From Demequina sediminicola (GTDB lineage Bacteria > Actinomycetota > Actinomycetes > Actinomycetales > Demequinaceae), in the NCBI RefSeq assembly GCF_000975055.1, contig NZ_BBRB01000001.1, positions 62,001-126,000 on the forward strand: DNA of 64,000 bases, in the 5' to 3' direction. The translations under genes were made by a program, and so were the position numbers. Below are positions 35,905-45,567 of the stretch, piece by piece (the stretch's first letter is position 1; each line of letters starts with the position of its first letter). The notes under the pieces were generated by a model. That model worked only from the letters and a program-made list of their open reading frames with translations. It was not told the DNA's origin and made no database searches.

Positions 35905-36498
35905 CTAGTTCAGCGGGGTGAACGCAAACGGCTCTCCCCCTTCGCGAGAGAGTTCAGTCGGCGCGAGCCCCGAAGCAGCACCGTCTGACGCCACTACATT
36001 GGCGCGATCATCGTTCAACACAACGCGAGAGCCTTCCGCGCCTTCCCCCTGGTCTACGCCCAGATCCGAGACGATCACATCGGCTGGCAGCAAGTACACC
36101 TCGGCTGCCACACCGTCTTCGGCGCGCAGTCCAACGGCTAGCCCGCGTGCGGCAAAATCCTCTGGCGCATTGCACGACGACGCGACTGCACCCTCATCGT
36201 CGTCATCTCTCTCAACACTGACCAGCAGACAGACGAGGTCTCCCTGTCGCGCGACCCAGTACTGCATGCTCGAATCCTGCCCGGCCCAGCGCACAGACTC
36301 AGAGTCGAGGGTGTCAAAGGCTTCGGAGTTAATGTCCGCGAGGTCAAGGTCCTGATGGGTCTGCGGCAAAGCAAACGCCGGCACCAACTCATTCACGTCC
36401 GTTGAACCCTGGCCGCGAGCGACAATCACACCACCGACCGCAACGATTCCGACTACCGCACCAGCCCCCAACGCGGCGTACTTGTACTTGCGCTTCAT
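35905..36498 (-). CDS. Hypothetical membrane-anchored exported protein
   Basis: 197 residues, not recognised. MKRKYKY, one N-terminal transmembrane helix (~9-28, ALGAGAVVGIVAVGGVIVA), then an acidic extracytoplasmic domain with a Cys pair (CLL and SSCNAP). Start chosen for GGGAGGGG upstream. Stands alone, convergent with the OpuC operon. Confidence 0.7.
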   Translation of the reverse strand: MKRKYKYAALGAGAVVGIVAVGGVIVARGQGSTDVNELVPAFALPQTHQDLDLADINSEAFDTLDSESVRWAGQDSSMQYWVARQGDLVCLLVSVERDDDDEGAVASSCNAPEDFAARGLAVGLRAEDGVAAEVYLLPADVIVSDLGVDQGEGAEGSRVVLNDDRANVVASDGAASGLAPTELSREGGEPFAFTPLN

Positions 36499-36558
36499 TG
36501 CTTGCCCCTCCCACACTTCTAGGCCCCTGAGAGCGCCCGTCGATGGTCTAGAAAGCAC

Positions 36559-36583
36559 AAAAGCCGCTCCGTAGAGCGGCTTT
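36559..36583 (-). terminator. Terminator after tRNA-Lys
   Basis: On the minus strand AAAGCCGCTC and GAGCGGCTTT pair perfectly around TACG and run into TTGTG. It follows the tRNA 3' end by about 12 bp. Confidence 0.82.
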
Positions 36584-36594
36584 CATGACCGTCG

Positions 36595-36667
<73 letters not shown>

Positions 36668-36747
36668 TTGGCACGCGACTGCGCGTTGCGAAAGACAACT
36701 TTAGCAGGAACTCGCGCGCGTGTGAAATCCGTGGATGTCCACCTCCG

Positions 36748-39700
36748 TCAGCGTAGTTTGCGCAGCTTCTCCCAGGTGGCAGCGAGGGCAATGAGGAGGA
36801 TTCCCACAAGCCCAAAGGCGACCCACCGTGTCACCAGCGAGTCACTTGCACCGGCCTGGGTCAGCGCGAGCACTACCGCCGCAATCGCAGCCGCGCCCAC
36901 GGGTGCAATCCAACGCTGCAGGACACCAACGACCGCGAGTGCCACCACGCCAGCGGTCAGTGCCATCACGCGGATCAGACTGTCGGGTTCAACCACCAGC
37001 ATGACGAGCGAGGGCGTGAGCGTGAGCACCAACCCCGGCCACAATGCGCGAACGGAGCGCTGTTGTGTGTCACGCACCAGTGAGCGAATACCGTACGTCA
37101 GTGCAACGACCGCCGGGACTGCAAGGTACGCCTCCACGACGCCTACTCCGCCAGCTCCCAGCCACACACCGATTCCGAGCGACAACGAGGCATACGCGCA
37201 CCACACAAGCCGGCGATCCGACTTGAGCGCCACCAGCCACCACCCGCCAGCCATGACGACCAACACGGTTCCAGCTCCGGCGAGCGACCCAGCGGCGACG
37301 GGCATCAACACGGTCAGAATCACCGCCGTTGTCACCAAGGACACTCGTCGCGAGTCGACGGCAAGCATCCGCGGAGCCAGCGCCATGCTGAGACCCACGA
37401 TGACAGCCACCAGCGCAGCAAACTCGCGCGGAGCCCCGGCAACACTCAGGAGCGTCCATACCGCTGCCGCTGACGACAGCACCGCCACACTGAGCAGCAC
37501 CACTCGATACCGGTGGCGGCTCGTCAGCGCAATGCGTTCGGATACGAGCGCAACAGCGAGTAGCACCAAGCCCCATGCCCACCCGTCGCCTCCTGCCCAC
37601 ACCGCGCCAGAGGCCGCGAGGGCGAGTGCGGTTCGCCGCGACCACGGCAACCTCCAACCGAGCGCGTCTGCGCCCACGACGCCGATGCCGGCCACCACCA
37701 GCGAGGCCCAGGTCCACGGAGCATCGAAGCTCACTGTGGCCATCACCAGCAGCGCCGCACACACGGGGGCGTAGATCTGGCGCCACTCACGCACGCTCAC
37801 CACGCCGATGCCTACCACTCCGGCCGTCGCGGCAACCCACCAGGTGCCATCGCTCGCGTTGGCGATCGAGCCTGAGCCCCATCGTTCGATCGCTTCAAAC
37901 GTCGCCCATACCACCAGACCAGCCGTCGCGGCCAAGCCAGGAATCAAGCCAAAGCCAGCCGCAAGGCGGTCAATACGCGGGAAGATCCGCAGTACCCATG
38001 CCGCGACTGCTGTGGCGGCCGCAGTAGCCAGCAAGGCCCATTCGGCGGACGCGCCCAGATTGAACATCAGCGCCGCTGGCACAAGCGTTGCTATCGCAAC
38101 AATGGGAGCAGTCACGATCAGAGGTCGCCAGAGCCCGGCAATCACAAGGGCGGCAAGCCCCAGGATCACCACCGCAAGTCCGAGCACTGCCGACACGTCT
38201 CCCAGTGCGAGCGCCGCCACCACATTGAGCGAGGCGAGCGAGACAAGCACCGCACCCGTGATCCACACCACGGTGCGAGCCACGGGCGTGGGGGCCACGG
38301 CAAGTGCCCACCATGACGCTACCGCGAACACCACGGGAAACACCAGCAAGCTCGTATCCGTGCTGGGCTCGAGGAGGCTCTGAACTGCACTGGTGGCGGG
38401 CACGACAGCGAGTGCCGCGAGCGCAGCGCTTGCGGCCAACAGACCCTCACGTCCAGCGGAGGTAATTCTTGTCGCGGACCTGAGCGCCCACGCCAACGCG
38501 ATGAGGCACACGACACCAGTGGGCGCCCACCAGTTGTCCGCTGCGAAGGCACGGGCAGACGCCGCTGTCGCCGCACCATTGGGCACAAAACTCAGCAGCC
38601 CGAGAGCGAAAGCAGTGACGGCAATAGTCGCTCCACCCAAGAGCGCTGGTACCGCACCGAACGCGCACGCCACGCGAGACGCGCCACCCCAGGCCTCACG
38701 CACGATGCCAGCGGCCCACACCGCGAGCGCCGCCACGACCGCCGCGGCGGCAACGCCCCACAGCTCTGCTTCGGTCAGGGCAACCACGGTGGCACCGATT
38801 GCGAAAGACAACACAAAGACGATCGGGCCAGCGACGGCGGTCTGCGACCAACGACTGCCGGTCGCCAACAAAACGAGCGCCACGACGACGGCACCAACGG
38901 CAGGCCACTGCACCCCGGAGGCCAGCGCCAGCGACCCGGCCAAGCCGAGCGCGGTCACCACAACAATGGCGCCGATGCCGGCGGTCCATCGGGAGCCGTG
39001 CGTCGGCCAATAGCGCACAGTCAGTGCCGTGACGATGGCTCCCGCTGCGACCGCTCCATACACAAACCATGCCTCTGACGCGCCTGTTGCCGAGCTCGCT
39101 CCACCGGCTCCAACATCGAGGTATCCACGCAGCCCAGTGAGCGTTGCCACAGGACCCACCGTTGCTGCGACCGAGCCCGCAATCGCGGCAACCGATGCGG
39201 CATCGGCGCTTGAGACGGAACGTGCGACAGCCCACAGCACAATGGCGACGAGGCACCACGTCACCCCCGTGACAGGAACCTCGGCGGGAACGGACTCAGC
39301 GAAAATCAAAGCCGGGATAGACGGTCCAGCCAGGCCCAGCATCGTCAGGGATACCGGGATCGTCCAGACCGCAGCGCCACTCCACAGTGCCGCTTTGCGA
39401 GCACCATCCAGCACAGAACCTGTGACGACAACGGCCGCCCAGACTGCGGTCACCGACATCGCCCACGGCGCCACGAGCGCCTCAGTGCTAGTGAGCGCAA
39501 TGGCACCTGCCCACAGGGGTGCAGTGAGTGCGAAAGCGACCAGCGGCGTGCGCTTCCAGTGCCAACCAAGCCACGCCAACACCAGAAGAGCCGGCACAGC
39601 TCCCACGAGAGTCAGCCCATCAGGGGAAGCGTCCAGTGCCGCGATCACACTTGCGACGGCCACAGCCACCGCGGCCGCGCCGCTCGCACCAATACGAACC

Positions 39701-40638
39701 CAGCGACGAGTCCACACCGTGGGCCACCAGCGATGAGTAACAGCGACAGTGAGCGCACCAGCAGCACCCACAAGGCCCACCAGCCAAGCAGCCTCGGGCG
39801 CCCAGTCCAAAGTCGAAAGAACCAGCGTGATGGCAGCGGGTCCGCACAGGAACGATGCCACGGACGTCACACCAGAAACGCCGAGCTTCCCTAGACCCAC
39901 CCCCATCAGCACTGACAGCACAAGCCCTACGCTCACGACCAGAAGGACCCCATCAGGTGGTTGAAGAGCAGTGACGGCCACAAACGTGAACCCCATCGCC
40001 ACCACGCCAGCGGCACCTGACGTCGCGGGCAGGCTCTTGCGTCCCAACCACACGGCCAGAGCACCGACTCCCGCAGCCAACGTTCCCACCATGAGCGCGA
40101 CGGCCCACGGGGACAACGTCTGCCAACTGAACGCTACAAACACCAGCGCAGAAACGATCAAGAGCGCGGCGCCGCCGATGCCGAGAAGGACCGGAGCTGC
40201 GACGTGACGCTGTGGCGTTGTCTCCGGCACTGGAAAAGGGGCCGACGCTCCAGACGGGGCCGATGCCGGCGCAGGGGGCGTGGCGTGCGGCACAATCTGA
40301 GAAGCGGGACCCATCGACGCAGAACGCGTGGTGGCAGACGGTGCAGTCGCAGCAGGTACGGCGGTTGACGGCGCAGCGGAACGAGCCGGCGTTGCCATTA
40401 GCTGCGCAATGTGAGCGCGCCATTGGCGGTCAGCAACGACCCACTCCTGCCGACGAGCCGCGATGCGCTGCGTCTTCTCGTCACATTCGGCAATCGCAGC
40501 GCGAGCATCGACCAGGACCCGATACTCCTGACTTGCCTGGTCAACTCCACACCACTGGCACCACTGACTCGAAGCCCCATTGCTCGGCTCAGCCAACCGC
40601 GAATACTGACTAGCACCGCAATATGCGCACGTTTCCAT
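36748..40638 (-). CDS. Giant zinc-ribbon polytopic membrane protein (SCO7613 C-terminal-domain type)
   Basis: 1,296 residues. The N-terminus carries a zinc-ribbon (Cys4, Cys7, Cys27, Cys30: CAYC and CQWC), then a short charged helix, a Pro/Ala/Ser linker (~80-140) and some 1,150 residues of nearly continuous hydrophobic helices, by eye around 40. The arrangement matches actinobacterial proteins named after Streptomyces SCO7613. No catalytic motif is visible; function unknown. GGGGGAGAG before the ATG. Monocistronic, divergent from the peroxiredoxin gene. Confidence 0.8.
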   Translation of the reverse strand: METCAYCGASQYSRLAEPSNGASSQWCQWCGVDQASQEYRVLVDARAAIAECDEKTQRIAARRQEWVVADRQWRAHIAQLMATPARSAAPSTAVPAATAPSATTRSASMGPASQIVPHATPPAPASAPSGASAPFPVPETTPQRHVAAPVLLGIGGAALLIVSALVFVAFSWQTLSPWAVALMVGTLAAGVGALAVWLGRKSLPATSGAAGVVAMGFTFVAVTALQPPDGVLLVVSVGLVLSVLMGVGLGKLGVSGVTSVASFLCGPAAITLVLSTLDWAPEAAWLVGLVGAAGALTVAVTHRWWPTVWTRRWVRIGASGAAAVAVAVASVIAALDASPDGLTLVGAVPALLVLAWLGWHWKRTPLVAFALTAPLWAGAIALTSTEALVAPWAMSVTAVWAAVVVTGSVLDGARKAALWSGAAVWTIPVSLTMLGLAGPSIPALIFAESVPAEVPVTGVTWCLVAIVLWAVARSVSSADAASVAAIAGSVAATVGPVATLTGLRGYLDVGAGGASSATGASEAWFVYGAVAAGAIVTALTVRYWPTHGSRWTAGIGAIVVVTALGLAGSLALASGVQWPAVGAVVVALVLLATGSRWSQTAVAGPIVFVLSFAIGATVVALTEAELWGVAAAAVVAALAVWAAGIVREAWGGASRVACAFGAVPALLGGATIAVTAFALGLLSFVPNGAATAASARAFAADNWWAPTGVVCLIALAWALRSATRITSAGREGLLAASAALAALAVVPATSAVQSLLEPSTDTSLLVFPVVFAVASWWALAVAPTPVARTVVWITGAVLVSLASLNVVAALALGDVSAVLGLAVVILGLAALVIAGLWRPLIVTAPIVAIATLVPAALMFNLGASAEWALLATAAATAVAAWVLRIFPRIDRLAAGFGLIPGLAATAGLVVWATFEAIERWGSGSIANASDGTWWVAATAGVVGIGVVSVREWRQIYAPVCAALLVMATVSFDAPWTWASLVVAGIGVVGADALGWRLPWSRRTALALAASGAVWAGGDGWAWGLVLLAVALVSERIALTSRHRYRVVLLSVAVLSSAAAVWTLLSVAGAPREFAALVAVIVGLSMALAPRMLAVDSRRVSLVTTAVILTVLMPVAAGSLAGAGTVLVVMAGGWWLVALKSDRRLVWCAYASLSLGIGVWLGAGGVGVVEAYLAVPAVVALTYGIRSLVRDTQQRSVRALWPGLVLTLTPSLVMLVVEPDSLIRVMALTAGVVALAVVGVLQRWIAPVGAAAIAAVVLALTQAGASDSLVTRWVAFGLVGILLIALAATWEKLRKLR

Positions 40639-40760
40639 GACTCTCCCCCTATGCCAGAAACCCCGGTGTGGAAGCCCCTGCCCGCTGTGGTGGAGGCGAC
40701 GCTACCAAGCCGTGGGCGCCCACCGCATCGGCCCTGTGGAGAACACGTTACCGTTGGATC

Positions 40761-41228
40761 ATGAGCGAAAACCGTCTTGAAGTGGGCGACACCGCCCCCG
40801 ATTTCACCGCATCCACCGACACCGGCACATTTGCGCTGGCAGATCAGCGCGGCAAGCACGTCATCCTGTACTTCTACCCTGCCGCAATGACGCCCGGCTG
40901 CACCACTCAGGCATGCGACTTCCGCGACTCACTCGACGCACTCCAGGCCGCCGGATATGTCGTCGTCGGCGTGTCCAAGGACAACCCAGAGAAGCTCGCA
41001 AAGTTCCGCGAAAAAGAAGGCCTGACCTTCACCCTGGTCTCCGACGAGGACAAGTCCATCCAAGAGGCTTACGCCGCATGGGGTGAGAAGCAGAACTACG
41101 GCAAGACCGTCGTCGGCTCGATCCGCTCCACCGTCGTCGTAGACCCTGACGGCAAGATCGAACTTGCCCAATACAACGTCAAGGCCACCGGCCACGTCGC
41201 ACGCCTACGCAAGGCGCTCGACGTCTAA
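40761..41228 (+). CDS. bcp: Thiol peroxidase, BCP/PrxQ family
   Basis: 155-residue peroxiredoxin that reduces hydroperoxides using thioredoxin. APDFTASTDTG, then YFYPAAMTPGCTTQACDFRD with peroxidatic Cys47 and resolving Cys52. Start MSENRLEV at the ATG; the frame upstream is not coding-like. Thioredoxin, its likely reductant, is encoded 200 bp beyond tRNA-Leu. Confidence 0.94.
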   Translation: MSENRLEVGDTAPDFTASTDTGTFALADQRGKHVILYFYPAAMTPGCTTQACDFRDSLDALQAAGYVVVGVSKDNPEKLAKFREKEGLTFTLVSDEDKSIQEAYAAWGEKQNYGKTVVGSIRSTVVVDPDGKIELAQYNVKATGHVARLRKALDV

Positions 41229-41272
41229 AACGGTCACCGGGCCACCAGCGACTCCCGTATCCTGGTGCCCTC

Positions 41273-41354
<82 letters not shown>

Positions 41355-41370
41355 CGAGATCACAACACAG

Positions 41371-41410
41371 CAAAGGGCTCCCGTTCCAATCCTGGAACGG
41401 GAGCCCTTTG
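41371..41410. terminator. Bidirectional terminator between tRNA-Leu and trxA
   Basis: CAAAGGGCTCCCGTTCCA and its exact complement TGGAACGGGAGCCCTTTG form an 18-bp perfect stem with an ATCC loop. Serves tRNA-Leu on plus and thioredoxin on minus. Confidence 0.9.
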
Positions 41411-41425
41411 AACGTGTGTGAGGCT

Positions 41426-41788
41426 TTAGCCCTGCTGCTCAGCGAGCTTCGAGCGGACCTCGTCCATGTCGAGTTCCTCGACTGCGTCGACAACCTGCTG
41501 CAGCGACGGCGCGGGGAGCGCGCCTGCCTGCTGGAACACCATGATGCCGTCACGGAAAGCCATGAGGGTCGGGATCGAGGTCACACCGAACTGCTGACCA
41601 AGCTCAGGCTGGTCTTCGGTGTCGATCTTGGCGTGCACAACCTCGGGGTTGGTCTCTGAAGATGCTTCAAAGACAGGTCCGAAGCGCTTGCACGGGCCGC
41701 ACCATTCAGCCCAGAAGTCCACCAGAACGATGCCGTCCTTGGTGACTGTCTGCTCAAACGTTTCCTTGGTCAAGTCCACAGTTGCCAT
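41426..41788 (-). CDS. trxA: Thioredoxin
   Basis: 120 residues. Redox motif WCGPCK (Cys30, Cys33), FWAEWCGPCKRFGPVFE context, and cis-Pro in TSIPTLMAF. General disulfide reductase of the cytoplasm. The C-terminal ~15 residues (MDEVRSKLAEQQG) extend past the fold. Confidence 0.95.
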   Translation of the reverse strand: MATVDLTKETFEQTVTKDGIVLVDFWAEWCGPCKRFGPVFEASSETNPEVVHAKIDTEDQPELGQQFGVTSIPTLMAFRDGIMVFQQAGALPAPSLQQVVDAVEELDMDEVRSKLAEQQG

Positions 41789-41922
41789 GTGGGTATTTCC
41801 TTCCTAGTTGCGTCCCTGGATGCAGCCTTAACACTTCCTCAGGGCCGAGTATTCCGCTCTACCCTTTCAGAGGTTCGGCGCGCGCGGTTCCGTTGGCACG
41901 CCGTGGCAGACACAATGGAACT

Positions 41923-42465
41923 ATGACGGATATGGCAGAACTGCCCTCGGAACCTTCTGGATGGCTCAGCAAGAACGAACTTGAGCATGTGCGCGAGCAT
42001 TTGCCGGTGCTGTACGTGAACGTTGTTCCGGTGCGAGTCGACAGTGCTGGGCAGGTCACGGAAGTGGGCCTGCTGCTGCGTGCTGACGACAACTCGATCC
42101 ACCGGGCGCTGATTGCAGGCCGAGTGTTGTACCACGAGCGCATTCGCGACGCGCTGATCCGCCACATTGAGAAAGACCTGGGCAGTGTCGCATTGCCGCG
42201 CATTCCGGCGTCGCCAAACCCGTTCACCGTTGCCGAGTACTTCCCCACCGCTGGCGTCACGCCGTTCTTTGACTCGCGTCAGCACGCCGTGGCCTTGGCG
42301 TATGTGGTGCCGGTCGACGGCGACTGCGAGCCCAGCCAGAATGCCCTCGACATCGTGTGGATTACACCTGAAGAGGCAGCGAGCGAAGAGGTGCTCGCAG
42401 ACATGACTGGTGGGCAGGACACGTTGCTGCGGCGCGCGTTGGCGCACTGCGGCATGCTCCCTTAA
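41923..42465 (+). CDS. NUDIX-like protein, DUF4916 family
   Basis: 180 residues resembling actinobacterial DUF4916/NUDIX-fold proteins: VLYVNVVPVRVDSAGQVTEVGLLLR, VLYHERIRDALIRHIEKDLG in place of the Nudix helix, and a SRQHAVALAYVVPVDGD strand. The canonical GX5EX7REUXEEXGU box is not intact, so hydrolase activity is doubtful. ATG at MTDMAEL. Divergent from trxA. Confidence 0.78.
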   Translation: MTDMAELPSEPSGWLSKNELEHVREHLPVLYVNVVPVRVDSAGQVTEVGLLLRADDNSIHRALIAGRVLYHERIRDALIRHIEKDLGSVALPRIPASPNPFTVAEYFPTAGVTPFFDSRQHAVALAYVVPVDGDCEPSQNALDIVWITPEEAASEEVLADMTGGQDTLLRRALAHCGMLP

Positions 42466-42486
42466 ACCCACTGGCGGGCAGACACC

Positions 42487-42516
42487 ACCAGCGCTCCACC
42501 AACCAGCGCTCCACCA
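42487..42516. repeat. Tandem 15-bp repeat, two copies
   Basis: ACCAGCGCTCCACCA occurs twice in direct succession (42487-42501, 42502-42516), between the DUF4916 stop and repeat copy C. Confidence 0.8.
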
Positions 42517-42522
42517 CCTGCG

Positions 42523-42576
42523 AAGTGGCTGTTTTTCGCTGTCTAGACGCCTCAAAACAGCGAAATGGAGCCATTT
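42523..42576. repeat. Palindromic intergenic repeat, copy C (decayed left arm)
   Basis: Right arm 42551-42576 (AACAGCGAAATGGAGCCATT core) is nearly identical to copies A and B. The left arm (AAGTGGCTGTTTTTCGCTGT) is diverged. It lies between two convergent genes, as do the other copies. Confidence 0.8.
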
Positions 42577-42601
42577 GGCGGGGAAAAGGCGGGGGTGGGG
42601 A

Positions 42602-43216
42602 TTAGGGGGACGTGAGGGCTTGCGCCACGTAGGGAGCTAGCGAGCGGAACGCCGTTCCCCTGTGAGACAGCGCGTTCTTGGTGTCTGCATCGAGTTCGGC
42701 ATTCGACAGGGTCTGCCCGGCGCCCAAGAAAATCGGGTCGTAACCGAACCCATGGCTACCCCGGCGTTCGCGTAGGAGCACACCGGGCATGCGTCCCACA
42801 ACCACGTGCTCTTCCCCGCTGGGCAGCACCAGCGCAGCGGCACACACAAAGGCCGCACCGCGTTCCTCGTCGGGAACATCGGCAAGCTGGTCAAGCAGCA
42901 GCTGCAGATTCGCGCCGTCGTCGCCGTGGCGTCCAGCCCAGCGTGCGGAAAAGATTCCCGGCGCGCCACCCAACACATCCACCGCGATCCCCGAGTCGTC
43001 AGCAATGGCCGGCAGCCCTGTGGAGGCGGCGAGCGAACGCGCCTTGATCAGCGCGTTCGCCTCGAAGGTGACGCCGTCTTCCACCGGGGCCTGGGCACCG
43101 AGGTCCGCAGATGATCCGACCTCCTCGCGAGTCACGCCCGGCACCAGGGGTTCCAGGATTGCCCAGATCTCCCCGACTTTGTGCGCGTTGTGGGTCGCGA
43201 TCGCGAGGCGGAACAT
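42602..43216 (-). CDS. rdgB: XTP/dITP diphosphatase (RdgB/HAM1)
   Basis: 204 residues; removes non-canonical purine nucleoside triphosphates. N-terminal ATHNAHKVGEI, then GVTFEANALIKAR, IADDSGIAVDVLGGAPGIFSARWAG (core ADDSGIAVD) and GSHGFGYDPIF. Overlaps the stop of rph by one base region. Conserved partner of rph in actinobacteria. Confidence 0.95.
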   Translation of the reverse strand: MFRLAIATHNAHKVGEIWAILEPLVPGVTREEVGSSADLGAQAPVEDGVTFEANALIKARSLAASTGLPAIADDSGIAVDVLGGAPGIFSARWAGRHGDDGANLQLLLDQLADVPDEERGAAFVCAAALVLPSGEEHVVVGRMPGVLLRERRGSHGFGYDPIFLGAGQTLSNAELDADTKNALSHRGTAFRSLAPYVAQALTSP

Positions 43217-43968
43217 CAGCGCACCGGGCCGTCGGTGGCGTCCAGCGCCGCGATCTGCATGGCATGGAGGTCGGCGTTGCCGGAGGTAGCGAGTGCGAGG
43301 AGTTCGTCGAGCTCGGCCTTGCTGAAGGGTGCACCCTCCGCGGTGCCCTGGACTTCGACAAAGCCGCCGTCGCCGGTCATCACGACGTTCATGTCAGTCT
43401 GGGCGCGTACGTCTTCTTCGTAGGGCAGGTCCAGCATCGGGACGCCGTCGATGATGCCCACGGAGATGGCGGACACGGAACCGGTCAGCGGTGCAGCGCC
43501 GGGCTTGATGAAGCCTTGTGCGCGGCCGTAAGCGACAGCATCGGCGAGCGCCACGTAGGCACCAGTGATGGCTGCGGTACGGGTGCCACCGTCAGCATCC
43601 AGCACGTCGCAGTCCACCACGATGGTGTTCTCTCCTAGGCCCTTCACGTCAACGACGGCACGCAGTGAGCGGCCGATCAGTCGCGAGATTTCCATGGTGC
43701 GGCCACCGATCTTGCCCTTGACGGACTCGCGGGAGTTACGGGTGTCGGTAGCGCGGGGAAGCATGGCGTATTCGGCGGTGACCCATCCTTCGCCGGAACC
43801 CTTCTTCCAGCGTGGGACACCCTCGGTGAGCGATGCGGAGCACAGCACGCGCGTGTTGCCGAACGTGACGAGGCAGGAGCCTTCCGCGTTGCGCTGGAAG
43901 CCGCGTTCAAAGGTGACGGGACGGAGTTGGTCGGTCTTGCGCCCATCGGCGCGGGTGATGTCGCTCAT
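43216..43968 (-). CDS. rph: Ribonuclease PH
   Basis: 250 residues; phosphorolytic trimming of tRNA 3' ends. [58 protein letters not shown] (core [15 protein letters not shown]) and [16 protein letters not shown] with the phosphate-site residues. Overlaps rdgB. Confidence 0.96.
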   Translation of the reverse strand: MSDITRADGRKTDQLRPVTFERGFQRNAEGSCLVTFGNTRVLCSASLTEGVPRWKKGSGEGWVTAEYAMLPRATDTRNSRESVKGKIGGRTMEISRLIGRSLRAVVDVKGLGENTIVVDCDVLDADGGTRTAAITGAYVALADAVAYGRAQGFIKPGAAPLTGSVSAISVGIIDGVPMLDLPYEEDVRAQTDMNVVMTGDGGFVEVQGTAEGAPFSKAELDELLALATSGNADLHAMQIAALDATDGPVR

Positions 43969-43990
43969 GCTTAGAGCCTAACGGCCCTTG

Positions 43991-44764
43991 TCAGACCTCG
44001 AAGTGTTGCCCTGGATGCGCGAGGGTGGTCTTGCCTGCATAGGTGCCTACGGCTTCGGCGAGCACGTTGGCGCAGTCGGTCCACGGTGGGATGTGGGTGA
44101 GGAGTAGGTGCTCCACTCCGGCACTCTCTGCGGTGGCTCCCGCATCGGCGCCCGTCAGGTGCACGCCACGGTCGTGGTCATCGGTGCTGAGGTATGTCGC
44201 TTCGCAGACAAAGAGGTCCGCGCCGGCGGCAGCGACCTCGAGTCCGTCGCACACGTCTGTGTCACCGGAGTAGGCGATCACGGCCGATGCTCGTGTGGGC
44301 TTCGAACTTGGCCCCTCGATCCGCAGGGCGTAGGCGGGAACGGGGTGGGTGACGGCTTCACAGGTCAACAGCACAGGGCCGATGCGGGCCTCGCCTGACG
44401 CCTGCCACACGATGGGGGTGAGGACGTCGGAGTGGCTGCTGGCGCCACGGAGTTGATCGATGCGTCCGCTTGCTCCGAAGGGCGCATACACGGGCACGGT
44501 GGTGGGGCCGTCGGGGTGGTGCTTGAGGTAGACGTGCAATGCGGCGAGGTCAGCGCAGTGGTCGGGGTGCAAGTGAGTGATGGCGACGGCATCGAGTTGG
44601 CGCGGATCGCAGTAGCGCTGCAGTGCTCCTAGTGATCCGGAGCCCATGTCGAGCGCGATGCGCCACGTCTTGCCGGCATCGTCTGTGGCCTCGATGAGGT
44701 AACACGACGCCGGGGACGCAGGTCCCGGGACGGAACCTGAGCATCCCACCACGGTGAGGCGCAT
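43991..44764 (-). CDS. Metallo-beta-lactamase-fold hydrolase (RNase Z-like)
   Basis: 257 residues. LTVVGCSGSVPGP opening, metal motif THLHPDHCADL, SGDTDVCDGL and ATYLS, with LLTHIPPW supplying the last His. Conserved between rph and murI in actinobacteria; sometimes called cyclic-nucleotide or RNA phosphodiesterase, but the substrate here is unknown. Its start lies at the murI stop. Confidence 0.88.
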   Translation of the reverse strand: MRLTVVGCSGSVPGPASPASCYLIEATDDAGKTWRIALDMGSGSLGALQRYCDPRQLDAVAITHLHPDHCADLAALHVYLKHHPDGPTTVPVYAPFGASGRIDQLRGASSHSDVLTPIVWQASGEARIGPVLLTCEAVTHPVPAYALRIEGPSSKPTRASAVIAYSGDTDVCDGLEVAAAGADLFVCEATYLSTDDHDRGVHLTGADAGATAESAGVEHLLLTHIPPWTDCANVLAEAVGTYAGKTTLAHPGQHFEV

Positions 44765-45567
44765 CAGCTGAGGCGCTCCACTGACGTCACGACGGGCCCT
44801 AAGAAACGTTGCGCATGCTGTTCGAAGCGCGCTGTCTCCCCCGTTGCGGAGAAGCGATGGTCTGCGAGCCCGCGCGGTTCATGTTCGAGGCCGTGTGCGG
44901 TGAGTGCGCGGTAGACGTCGATTGCCGTCTCGGTAGCGGAGTCCACGAGCGTCACGTCGGGGCCCATGACGTAGCCGATGGCTCCGAGAAGCATCGGATA
45001 GTGAGTGCAGCCAAGAATGAGCGTGTCGACATCGGCCTGCTGCAATGGCGCCAAGTATTCACGCGCCACGTCAATGACCTCTGGCCCTGACGTAATGCCG
45101 GCCTCCACGAACTCCACAAACTTGGGGCAGGCCTGAGAGAACACGTTGACGTCGGGCGCAGCGGCGAGTGCATCGTCATAGGCGCCTGAGGTGATGGTCG
45201 CAGTGGTGCCAATCACGCCCACGCGGCCGGACTTGGTCAGCGACACGGCACGCCGGACGGCGGGCACGATGACCTCGACCACGGGGACGCCGCGCTCGCG
45301 GGAGAAGCGTTCGCGGGCGTCACGGAGAACGGCGGCGGATGCGGTGTTGCATGCAATCACCAGCATTTTGACGCCGTCGTCGACGAGGGTGTCCATGATG
45401 TCGAGCGCGTGTTTGCGTACGTCAGAGATAGGCAGGGGCCCGTATGGTCCGAACTTGGTGTCGCCCACGTAGTGGAGGGACTCGTGGGGCAATTGGTCCA
45501 TGATGGCGCGCGCCACCGTCAGACCACCTACGCCTGAGTCGAAGACTCCAATGGGTGCATCAGACAA
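44764..45567 (-). CDS. murI: Glutamate racemase
   Basis: 267 residues; makes D-glutamate for peptidoglycan. [12 protein letters not shown], catalytic cysteines in VIACNTASA (Cys73) and LILGCTHYP (Cys187). ATG overlaps the end of the DUF2017 gene by 8 bp. Confidence 0.96.
   Translation of the reverse strand: MSDAPIGVFDSGVGGLTVARAIMDQLPHESLHYVGDTKFGPYGPLPISDVRKHALDIMDTLVDDGVKMLVIACNTASAAVLRDARERFSRERGVPVVEVIVPAVRRAVSLTKSGRVGVIGTTATITSGAYDDALAAAPDVNVFSQACPKFVEFVEAGITSGPEVIDVAREYLAPLQQADVDTLILGCTHYPMLLGAIGYVMGPDVTLVDSATETAIDVYRALTAHGLEHEPRGLADHRFSATGETARFEQHAQRFLGPVVTSVERLS

Noticed and set aside
36748-40638. Numerous long plus-strand open frames across the giant membrane protein gene
   Set aside because: They are antisense shadows caused by GC bias; Thr/Ala/Ser-rich with no motifs.
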